From M55B174 sp964618065 (GTDB lineage: Bacteria > Patescibacteriota > Minisyncoccia > CAIUEV01 > JAHKAQ01), in the NCBI GenBank assembly GCA_964618065.1, contig CAZTZK010000029.1, positions 1 to 17,277 of the forward strand: DNA of 17,277 bases, given 5' to 3'. Made by a program: the position numbers and the translations under genes. Within the stretch, counting starts at the first letter, position 1. Each line of letters begins with the position of its first letter. Below the pieces are notes generated by a model that did no database searches, was not told the DNA's origin, and worked only from the letters and a program-made list of their open reading frames with translations. Shown piece by piece: positions 1-5,766 of this stretch.

Positions 1-1
1 T

Positions 2-31
2 CGTTTACCGCAATTAAATGTTTTTAGCTAA
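2..31 (+). CDS. possible C-terminal tail of an upstream gene (partial)
   Basis: One plus-strand frame is open from the window edge to a TAA at 29-31 and ends in the residues RLPQLNVFS. It is followed 45 bases later by a strong hairpin terminator, as the end of a gene would be. Nine residues are too few to recognise a family, and an open frame of this length arises easily by chance, so this is only a possibility. Confidence 0.15.
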   Translation, partial: RLPQLNVFS

Positions 32-75
32 TTTTACGAAAATTATTGCCCGATTATATTACTTTTAGAAAACTT

Positions 76-121
76 AAAAAGCCCGCTTTAGTTATTTTTA
101 AATAACTTCAGCGGGCTTTTT
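76..121. terminator. intrinsic terminator, probably bidirectional
   Basis: The arms AAAAAGCCCGCT (76-87) and AGCGGGCTTTTT (110-121) pair perfectly over 12 bp. Inside them, after a 3x3 internal loop, GTTATT (91-96) pairs with AATAAC (101-106). A T-run follows on the plus strand and another lies on the minus-strand side. It can end a transcript entering from the left and also the small minus-strand gene whose stop is at 210. Confidence 0.85.
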
Positions 122-209
122 TATTTATTTAATTTATTTTAAACTTACTAATATTTTTAGATTATCTTATTCATTTCTTGTTCTTGTTATCTTGAATCTA
201 GAATATTTC

Positions 210-479
210 TTAAAATGATTCTTTTTTATCAAGTTCTTCTTTCAGTCTTATCTTTAAACCTTTTGCTAATTCAATTTCTCTTTTTTCCGGATCTCCTTTA
301 ATAAGATTACTCTTCCAAGATCGAATAGCTTTCTTTTTAAACTCATCATTTTCTAATATTGATGAGGCCTTGGCTTTTTCGTTTTTTCCCATCATGTCTA
401 AGGCGTCTTTTGATATTCTTTCAAAGATATGATTGGGCACTCTATTAAATTTTTCAGGATTTTCCCATGAATGAAGCAT
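210..479 (-). CDS. small charged hypothetical protein, 89 aa
   Basis: I do not recognise this protein. It is soluble-looking, without signal peptide or membrane segment. It is rich in Lys and Glu and probably mostly helical, with a hydrophilic C-terminal stretch around residues 60-89. The ATG at 479-477 is used because it is the first start in the frame; there is no Shine-Dalgarno sequence in front, like most genes here. It is transcribed away from the htrA-type gene. The hairpin at 76-121 would terminate it about 90 bases downstream. Nothing overlaps it on the other strand, and its balanced composition favours a real gene. A spurious ORF in an AT-rich spacer is the alternative. Confidence 0.5.
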   Translation of the reverse strand: MLHSWENPEKFNRVPNHIFERISKDALDMMGKNEKAKASSILENDEFKKKAIRSWKSNLIKGDPEKREIELAKGLKIRLKEELDKKESF

Positions 480-555
480 ACTTTTTATTTTAAAATTTAA
501 AATTTTGCCTTTTTTATCTATAAAGAAAAATTGATTTTAAAAATAGAATTATGAT

Positions 556-583
556 TTTACAAAAAAGAAAACAGCGGTATAAT
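556..583 (+). promoter_or_regulatory. candidate sigma-70-type promoter for the htrA-type gene
   Basis: TTTACA (556-561) lies 16 bases before a perfect TATAAT (578-583). Transcription would start near 590, leaving a leader of about 30 bases before the ATG at 619. The -10 element is part of the perfect 12-base palindrome GTATAATTATAC (577-588), which could be a regulator site or simply AT-rich coincidence. The call is by consensus match only. Confidence 0.5.
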
Positions 584-618
584 TATACTATATTTTTGAT
601 TAATTATTAATTTTTTCC

Positions 619-1869
619 ATGAAAAATAAAAAATTAGCTAAAAAAACAGATAAAATTACATCTAAAATTATTATTCTAAGTCTTTTTATCTCTATGATTG
701 TGGGAAGTGTCTTTGGTTTGCTTGTTTCTTTGGCAACAATTAAATATGCAAACACTAATGGATTAAAAAATTCTTCAGAAGGTACTTCTGAAGAGAATAA
801 GAGAGAAAAATCCAATCTTTCTCAAGATGCAAACGAATCTACCATCATAGATGTCGTAGATAAATCTAATCCAGCAGTAGTGAGCATAATTATTTCTAAA
901 GACATTCCTATAATTGAACACTATTACGAAAATCCATTCGAAGGATTTGAAGGTTTTTTTGGATGGGAGGTTCCAAGGGTGAGAGAAAAAGGAACAGAAA
1001 AAAGAGAAATTGGGGGAGGAAGCGGTTTTCTTATTTCCTCCGATGGTTATTTAGTCACCAATAAGCATGTAGTTTCCGATGAAGAGGCTGAATATACAGT
1101 ACTTACGAATGAAGGAGAAAAATTTGAAGTTCAAATATTAGATAGAGATCCTGTCAATGATATCGCGATTCTAAAAATTAATCCTTCTTCCACTAAACTT
1201 CCTTATTTAGAATTAGGAGATTCTTCTAGCCTTAAAGTAGGTCAATCAGTAATAACTATCGGTAATGCTTTAGGAGAATTCAGGAATACTGTTTCCAAAG
1301 GTATAATCTCTGGTTTAAAACGTGATATAACAGCCGGAAATAACTTTGGTTATTCAGAAAATTTAAGCGAATTAATTCAGACTGACGCGGCAGTTAATCA
1401 AGGAAATTCGGGAGGGCCATTACTGGATCTCGAAGGAAAAGTGATTGGAGTTAATGTTGCTATGGCAAACGGCGCAGAAAATATTGGTTTTGCACTACCA
1501 ATTAATCTAGTTAAGGTGGCAGCTGAATCAGTAAAACAAGAAGGAAAAATTATTAGGCCTTTCATAGGAATCCGCTATATAATAAATAACGAAGAAATTG
1601 CAGAAGAAAATGAATTGGATTATAACTACGGAGCTCTTATTCAAAGAGGCGAAAAGATCGGACAATTAGCTATTATCCCCGGATCTCCTGCTGATAAAGC
1701 CGGTCTTTCGGAAAATGATATTATTCTGGAAATAAATGGTAAAAAAATAGAAGAATCTTATACTCCTTCTTCGGCTATTGCAGATAAAAAACCGGGAGAT
1801 AAAATAACTCTTAAAATTTGGAGTAAAGGGGTAGTTAAAGACGCTGAGCTGATTCTTGGAGAAAAATAA
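619..1869 (+). CDS. htrA: HtrA/DegP-family membrane-anchored serine protease with one PDZ domain
   Basis: This is a 416-aa ATP-independent trypsin-like protease of the HtrA family (S1C), which degrades or senses misfolded proteins outside the cytoplasm. A short basic N-terminus is followed by one membrane segment (about residues 17-40) and a low-complexity linker. The protease domain (about 75-305) has the triad His150 in TNKHVV, Asp181 in VNDIAIL and Ser264 in QGNSGGPL. A single PDZ domain fills about 315-413, with the typical GSPADKAGL and NDIILEING segments. An uncleaved anchor plus one PDZ is a DegS-like layout, but the family cannot be assigned more finely from sequence alone. It heads a plus-strand run with the exchanger gene 69 bases downstream. 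The start has no Shine-Dalgarno sequence. All key residues are present, so it should be active. Confidence 0.93.
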   Translation: MKNKKLAKKTDKITSKIIILSLFISMIVGSVFGLLVSLATIKYANTNGLKNSSEGTSEENKREKSNLSQDANESTIIDVVDKSNPAVVSIIISKDIPIIEHYYENPFEGFEGFFGWEVPRVREKGTEKREIGGGSGFLISSDGYLVTNKHVVSDEEAEYTVLTNEGEKFEVQILDRDPVNDIAILKINPSSTKLPYLELGDSSSLKVGQSVITIGNALGEFRNTVSKGIISGLKRDITAGNNFGYSENLSELIQTDAAVNQGNSGGPLLDLEGKVIGVNVAMANGAENIGFALPINLVKVAAESVKQEGKIIRPFIGIRYIINNEEIAEENELDYNYGALIQRGEKIGQLAIIPGSPADKAGLSENDIILEINGKKIEESYTPSSAIADKKPGDKITLKIWSKGVVKDAELILGEK

Positions 1870-1938
1870 TAAAAAGTCTTTAAAGATAAAAACAGCTTTA
1901 AATAATTTTTAGACAATCTTTAAAAATAAGTAGTTTAT

Positions 1939-2919
1939 ATGTTAGTTCTCATTCTTTTCGTTTTAGGATTTATAGTTTTAATAAAAGGCGCCCATTTGTT
2001 AATTGACGGATCGGTTTCGTTAGCAAGAAAGATGAAAATTTCTTATTTAGTTATTGGCCTTACTGTTATTGCATTTGGAACTTCAGCCCCAGAATTATTT
2101 ATTAATATTTTTGCTAGTGGATTTGAAGAATCAGATTTAGTATTCGCTAATATTTTTGGAAGTAACTTAGTAAATACTCTTTTTATCTTGGGTATTTCAG
2201 CTTTAATTTTTCCTCTAGCAATAAGTAAAGATGCTGTTTGGAAAGGAATACCATTTTTATTGGGAACATCTATATTAGTTGGTTTTCTTGCTAATGATTT
2301 TTTTGGCAATAAAGCCGTAGAACCAAGTTTAAATAGAACGGAAGGGCTGGCGTTAATCTTTGTCTTCATCACTTTTCTCTATTATAATTTCAGGAGGGTA
2401 CGGGCAGATAGAAGAGATGCCGGAATAGGGTTAGAAGAAAAAAGCAAACAAGAATCAAAAGAATTCAGTGTTCCTAAATCAATTATTTTCGCTATTTTAG
2501 GAATTATCGGTTTAACCCTTGGAGGTAAATGGATTACCAATGGAGCTATTCAAATAGCCGACTTGTTAGGATTAAGCAAATCCTTTATAGGACTAACCAT
2601 AATATCTATTAGCACATCTCTGCCTGAATTAACCACTTCAATAGTGGCTACTGTTAAAAGAAATTCCGAGATTGTGGTTGGCAATATTGTTGGATCAAGC
2701 ATTTTTAATCTTCTTTGGGTTTTAGGAGTAAGCGCTTTTATAAAACCGCTTGTTTTTCAAAAAGCCAATAATATAGATTTGGGAATGGTTATTGCTTCTA
2801 GTTTTCTAATTTTTGCCTTTATTTTTATTGGTAAAAAGAATAGATTAGAAAGATGGCAAGGAGCTTCTTTGATCCTTGTTTATCTAAGTTATTTAATTTT
2901 TGTAGTAATAAGAGGTTAA
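1939..2919 (+). CDS. CaCA-family Na+/Ca2+ exchanger (YrbG/CaxA-like)
   Basis: This is a 326-aa integral membrane cation antiporter of the Ca2+:cation antiporter superfamily, expected to expel Ca2+ in exchange for Na+ or H+. It has the family's internal duplication. The first alpha repeat carries GTSAPELF (47-54; ion-binding Glu52) and ANIFGSNLVN (70-79). The second carries STSLPELTTS (225-234; Glu230) and GNIVGSSIFN (248-257). About ten hydrophobic segments are visible. A charged cytoplasmic loop at about 151-178 separates the two halves. The length is normal for prokaryotic members. No Shine-Dalgarno sequence precedes the ATG. It lies between the htrA-type protease and gltX on the same strand with short gaps and no obvious terminators, so co-transcription is plausible. 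The exact ion specificity cannot be read from the sequence. Confidence 0.92.
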   Translation: MLVLILFVLGFIVLIKGAHLLIDGSVSLARKMKISYLVIGLTVIAFGTSAPELFINIFASGFEESDLVFANIFGSNLVNTLFILGISALIFPLAISKDAVWKGIPFLLGTSILVGFLANDFFGNKAVEPSLNRTEGLALIFVFITFLYYNFRRVRADRRDAGIGLEEKSKQESKEFSVPKSIIFAILGIIGLTLGGKWITNGAIQIADLLGLSKSFIGLTIISISTSLPELTTSIVATVKRNSEIVVGNIVGSSIFNLLWVLGVSAFIKPLVFQKANNIDLGMVIASSFLIFAFIFIGKKNRLERWQGASLILVYLSYLIFVVIRG

Positions 2920-2966
2920 GAACTTATTTTTTATTCTCCCGTTTAACCTAAAACTAAATTTAAAAA

Positions 2967-4439
2967 ATGGAAAAAATAGAAATAAGAGTAAGAATAGCTC
3001 CTTCACCTACAGGATTCACCCATATCGGCACTCTAAGAACCGCTTTAACTAATTTCCTCTTTGCTAGAAGATACAAGGGAAAATTTGTCATTCGCCTGGA
3101 AGATACTGACCAAAAACGTCTAGTGAAAGAGTCGGCAGCAGATTTAGTTAATTCCTTAAGGTGGGCTGGTATCGATTGGGATGAGGGGATAGATTTAGAT
3201 GCTAACGGTAATATTATAGAAAAAGGTAATTATGGACCCTATATTCAATCTGAGAAACTAGAAATTTTTCAAAAATATGCTCAAGATTTAATCCAACAAG
3301 GTAAAGCTTACTATTGTTTTTGTTCTCCTGAAAGACTGGAAAAAATGAGAAAAGAACAGCAAAAAAGAGGTGAGCCACCCAAGTATGATAAAAAATGTCT
3401 GAAAATGCCTAAGGGCGAAATTGAAGAAAGATTAAGGAATAAAGAAAAGCATGTGATTAGACTTAATGTTCCTCAAGAGGGGAAAACAGAATTTAAGGAT
3501 ATAATCCGCGGTAAAATATCTATTGAAAATAAATTAATTGATGATCAGATTCTTATAAAATCAGACGGTTATCCAACTTATCATTTAGCAGTAGTGATAG
3601 ACGATCATCTAATGCAGATTTCTCATGTTTTAAGAGGGGAAGAATGGCTCCCTTCTACCCCAAAACATATTTTGATTTATAAAGCTTTCAATTGGAAAAT
3701 TCCTGAATTTGGGCATCTCCCTCAATTACTTAACCTTAACGGTAAAAAATTAAGCAAACGCGACGGAGATGTAGGAGTGCGAGATTTCATTAAAAAAGGA
3801 TATCTTCCCGAAGCTCTGATAAATTACATTGCTCTTTTAGGTTGGAATCCCAAAACAACTCAAGAGTTTTTCTCTATGCAAGAATTAATCAAGGAATTTG
3901 ATATTGAAAAAATAAACAGAGCCGGGGCTAAGCTTGATTACGGACGTTTAGACTGGATAAGCTCCTATTACATTAAGAGAATGAGTGACAAGAAGCTTCT
4001 TAAGTTGTCTCAAAAATATTTAAAAGAGAGAAATATAGAAATAGAACCCCAAAAATTAGAAAGAGTAATTAGTATTCAAAAGAATAGAACGAGCAAGCTT
4101 TCAGAAATTCTGGAAGGAATTGAATACTTGCTTAACAAAGAAATAAAATACCCCGAAGAAATGCTAAAATGGAAAGATATGGATAGACAAGAGATAAAAA
4201 ATAATTTGGAAAAAGCTGAAAAAATAATAAGTGATTTTACCGAGGATGAATATACTCTAGAAAAAATAGAACAAAATCTTTTGGTAGCAGCAGGAGAAAA
4301 AAGAGGCGAATTCCTCTGGCCCTTAAGAGTAGCTCTTACCGGACAAGAAAAAAGCCCCAGTCCTTTTGAATGCGCTTGGGTTTTAGGAAAAGAAAAAACT
4401 TTGGAAAGGATTAGGTTGGCAGAAAAAATGGTGGAGTAG
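2967..4439 (+). CDS. gltX: glutamyl-tRNA synthetase (GluRS)
   Basis: This is a 490-aa class I aminoacyl-tRNA synthetase that joins glutamate to tRNA-Glu in the cytoplasm. The Rossmann fold begins with PSPTGFTHIGTLR, where HIGT (19-22) is the HIGH signature. The second ATP-binding signature is KLSKR (261-265). The C-terminal helical anticodon-binding region (about 330-490) ends with the family's ALTG...SPFE segment (456-468). A zinc-site-like stretch carries Cys117, Cys119 and Cys144; the fourth ligand seen in the E. coli enzyme (His two residues further on) is a Lys here, so zinc binding is doubtful. Whether it also charges tRNA-Gln, as in bacteria that use GatCAB and lack GlnRS, cannot be decided here. 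It ends with TAG and is followed by a promoter-bearing spacer. Confidence 0.97.
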   Translation: MEKIEIRVRIAPSPTGFTHIGTLRTALTNFLFARRYKGKFVIRLEDTDQKRLVKESAADLVNSLRWAGIDWDEGIDLDANGNIIEKGNYGPYIQSEKLEIFQKYAQDLIQQGKAYYCFCSPERLEKMRKEQQKRGEPPKYDKKCLKMPKGEIEERLRNKEKHVIRLNVPQEGKTEFKDIIRGKISIENKLIDDQILIKSDGYPTYHLAVVIDDHLMQISHVLRGEEWLPSTPKHILIYKAFNWKIPEFGHLPQLLNLNGKKLSKRDGDVGVRDFIKKGYLPEALINYIALLGWNPKTTQEFFSMQELIKEFDIEKINRAGAKLDYGRLDWISSYYIKRMSDKKLLKLSQKYLKERNIEIEPQKLERVISIQKNRTSKLSEILEGIEYLLNKEIKYPEEMLKWKDMDRQEIKNNLEKAEKIISDFTEDEYTLEKIEQNLLVAAGEKRGEFLWPLRVALTGQEKSPSPFECAWVLGKEKTLERIRLAEKMVE

Positions 4440-4525
4440 GATAGATAAAAAATAAGGTTTGCATGGTGGAAAATTATATAAAAAATAATTCAAAATCCTA
4501 AGAAAACCATTTCCCCTAATTTTCA

Positions 4526-4560
4526 TTTACATTTTCAGAATTTTGTGCTATGCCTATGTT
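4526..4560 (+). promoter_or_regulatory. candidate promoter for the first LAIC gene
   Basis: Two overlapping settings are possible. TTTACA (4526-4531) lies 17 bases before TATGCC (4549-4554), which has an extended -10 TG in front. TTTTCA (4532-4537) lies 17 bases before TATGTT (4555-4560). The match is moderate. The 158-base spacer after gltX and the terminator after the gene support an independent transcript. Confidence 0.35.
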
Positions 4561-4586
4561 CTAAATTAACAACAACCTTTAACAAA

Positions 4587-4593
4587 AAGGAGG
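4587..4593 (+). promoter_or_regulatory. strong Shine-Dalgarno sequence
   Basis: AAGGAGG ends four bases before the ATG at 4598 and fixes that start. It stands out because most genes in this window have only A/T-rich sequence at this position. Confidence 0.85.
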
Positions 4594-4597
4594 AAAG

Positions 4598-4873
4598 ATG
4601 AGCGAAGGGAAAACGATATTGGATTTAATATTTTTAGTTGATTTAGGAGCGCAAAAAGGCTCAGCATTATTAATTCAAGAGTCCGAAGCAGGAGAAGCTT
4701 TAGAATTTATAGAAAAGGATATCTCTAATCCCTATAAATTACTGGCAATCTGCCCGAAAAGGGAGACAGAAGCACTTATAAAATTTTTTAGGTTACAAAA
4801 ATGGAAAAGTAGTATTGAAAAGATAATACGACATGAGAAGAAAGAAAAAAAGAAGATACTAACATTATCCTAA
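4598..4873 (+). CDS. LAIC-motif small protein, single-domain form, 91 aa
   Basis: This is an unrecognised small cytoplasmic protein with no signal peptide or membrane segment. An N-terminal hydrophobic strand (LDLIFLVDL, 9-17) is followed by an acidic, probably helical region and then the motif LAICPKRETEALIKFF (49-64). A very basic tail (about 65-87) follows. The same motif occurs twice in the next gene, and the preceding strand and helix also line up by eye, so the whole protein corresponds to one domain of about 75 residues. The gene has a candidate promoter, a strong Shine-Dalgarno sequence and its own hairpin terminator, so it is probably monocistronic and well expressed. The conserved Cys51 could be structural, redox-active or metal-binding, but nothing in the sequence decides this. 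No function is proposed. Confidence 0.8.
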   Translation: MSEGKTILDLIFLVDLGAQKGSALLIQESEAGEALEFIEKDISNPYKLLAICPKRETEALIKFFRLQKWKSSIEKIIRHEKKEKKKILTLS

Positions 4874-4878
4874 AAAAC

Positions 4879-4909
4879 AAAAGAAGCTCTTAAAAAGAGC
4901 TTCTTTTTT
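4879..4909 (+). terminator. intrinsic terminator after the first LAIC gene
   Basis: AAAAGAAGCTCTT (4879-4891) pairs perfectly over 13 bp with AAGAGCTTCTTTT (4895-4907) across an AAA loop, and a T-run follows. It starts six bases after the stop codon. The A-run on its left could also let it act on the minus strand, but no minus-strand gene is nearby. Confidence 0.93.
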
Positions 4910-4948
4910 AAAAATAATAAAAATTAAAAGACAAATTCTATTTTATCC

Positions 4949-4977
4949 TTGATAAATAAGATAGTATTTATTAAGAT
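4949..4977 (+). promoter_or_regulatory. candidate promoter for the second LAIC gene
   Basis: TTGATA (4949-4954, five of six consensus bases) lies 17 bases before TAAGAT (4972-4977, four of six). It lies just downstream of the preceding terminator, where a fresh promoter is needed. Transcription would begin near 4984, about 54 bases before the ATG. Confidence 0.45.
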
Positions 4978-5024
4978 TAAAAGATTTTAAAATTAATTGA
5001 AAGTTCTTTAAAAAATAATTAAAA

Positions 5025-5031
5025 AAGGAGG
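5025..5031 (+). promoter_or_regulatory. strong Shine-Dalgarno sequence
   Basis: AAGGAGG ends six bases before the ATG at 5038 and fixes that start. With the site at 4587-4593 it is one of only two convincing Shine-Dalgarno sequences in the window, and both precede LAIC-motif genes. Confidence 0.88.
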
Positions 5032-5037
5032 AGAAAA

Positions 5038-5514
5038 ATGGCAGAAAAAAAATTAAATTTGATTTATCTTGAAATATCAACGAGGGTTCCATTTTATCTG
5101 AATTCTGTTAGTCAATCGGAAAAAATAAAAAATCTCATTGAAAAAATTCAGAAAAATGGCGATATGGAAAATGGACTATTTCTAGCAATTTGTCATCAAG
5201 AAGAGTTAGAAGGATTGCTCCATTTTTTTAAGAAAAGATACCAGCAAAAAAATCTCTCTAAAAAAATGGTCGGAAAAAATGTTAGAATGGTTGATACACT
5301 TTACTTAACTAGAAATTTAGAGGGAAACCTTTTAACTATTGGAAAAATAGATGCCGAGATAACAATAGCGGAAGTTAATAACCAAATAATGTGGCCCCTA
5401 ACAGGATCTTTTTTAGCAATCTGCCCTCACAGAGAAACTGGTAAATTGGTACAATACTTTAAGGAAAAATACTGGAACTGGGAAATAAAAAAAACAGTTA
5501 AGAATAAGATATAA
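5038..5514 (+). CDS. LAIC-motif protein, tandem two-domain form, 158 aa
   Basis: This is an unrecognised cytoplasmic protein made of two copies of the domain seen singly in the preceding gene. Copy A (about residues 6-77) has the strand NLIYLEI and the motif LAICHQEELEGLLHFF (49-64). Copy B (about 84-155) has the strand TLYLT and LAICPHRETGKLVQYF (126-141). Copy B is closer to the single-domain neighbour (PxRET shared), while copy A has diverged. The two copies fill nearly the whole protein. No signal peptide or membrane segment is visible, and the protein is rich in Lys. The gene has a candidate promoter, a strong Shine-Dalgarno sequence and a terminator of its own. This suggests a gene duplication followed by an internal duplication or fusion; the order cannot be told. 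No function is proposed. Confidence 0.83.
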   Translation: MAEKKLNLIYLEISTRVPFYLNSVSQSEKIKNLIEKIQKNGDMENGLFLAICHQEELEGLLHFFKKRYQQKNLSKKMVGKNVRMVDTLYLTRNLEGNLLTIGKIDAEITIAEVNNQIMWPLTGSFLAICPHRETGKLVQYFKEKYWNWEIKKTVKNKI

Positions 5515-5534
5515 AAGATCAAAAATTTTAACCC

Positions 5535-5575
5535 AGAAGCCTTTGAAAAAAACTCTTAGGCTTCTTTTATTTTTA
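5535..5575 (+). terminator. intrinsic terminator after the second LAIC gene
   Basis: AGAAGCCT (5535-5542) pairs perfectly with AGGCTTCT (5558-5565) across a 15-base loop, followed by the T-rich stretch TTTATTTTT. It starts 21 bases after the stop codon. Confidence 0.85.
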
Positions 5576-5634
5576 ATAAAATTTTAATTTTTAACTTTAT
5601 AGAATCTAATTATTTCTTATTTTTCTTTTTACTC

Positions 5635-5663
5635 TTGAAGATTAAAGCAATATTCGGTATATT
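5635..5663 (+). promoter_or_regulatory. candidate promoter for ileS
   Basis: TTGAAG (5635-5640) lies 17 bases before TATATT (5658-5663). The preceding transcript is terminated at 5535-5575, so ileS needs its own promoter. A start near 5670 would give a leader of about 97 bases containing two hairpins. Confidence 0.45.
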
Positions 5664-5668
5664 TAAAG

Positions 5669-5729
5669 ATAGATTTAAACGAATCTATTAAAAAAATTTA
5701 GGGGAATAATTTAGCTTCCCTCAATTTTT
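5669..5729 (+). promoter_or_regulatory. ileS leader with two hairpins, possible attenuator
   Basis: The first hairpin is ATAGATT (5669-5675) with AATCTAT (5682-5688), a perfect 7-bp stem with a six-base loop. It lies at the predicted transcription start, so it could also be an operator. The second pairs 5692-5705 with 5716-5729 over 14 positions, with one mismatch and one G-T wobble, around a 10-base loop. It is followed by a T-rich run (5730-5750) up to 38 bases before the ileS start, as in an intrinsic terminator. I saw no T-box sequence (no AGGGTGG) and no Ile-rich leader peptide. Regulation is inferred from structure only. Confidence 0.4.
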
Positions 5730-5766
5730 AGTTTATTTTTTATTTTTATTGAATTTATTTTAACTG

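Noticed and set aside
600..815. Minus-strand frame over the start of the htrA-type gene
   Set aside because: It overlaps the clear membrane anchor of the protease, and no independent evidence supports it.
1877..1886. Palindrome TCTTTAAAGA between the htrA-type gene and the exchanger gene as a terminator
   Set aside because: It has no loop and no following T-run; it is a short A/T-rich palindrome of the kind expected by chance.
4463..4490. AATTAT/ATAATT inverted repeat after gltX, considered as a terminator
   Set aside because: The stem is short and all A/T and is not followed by a T-run, so it does not qualify.
5576..5766. T-box riboswitch upstream of ileS
   Set aside because: The conserved AGGGTGG-type sequence and specifier-loop layout are absent; only two simple hairpins are visible.
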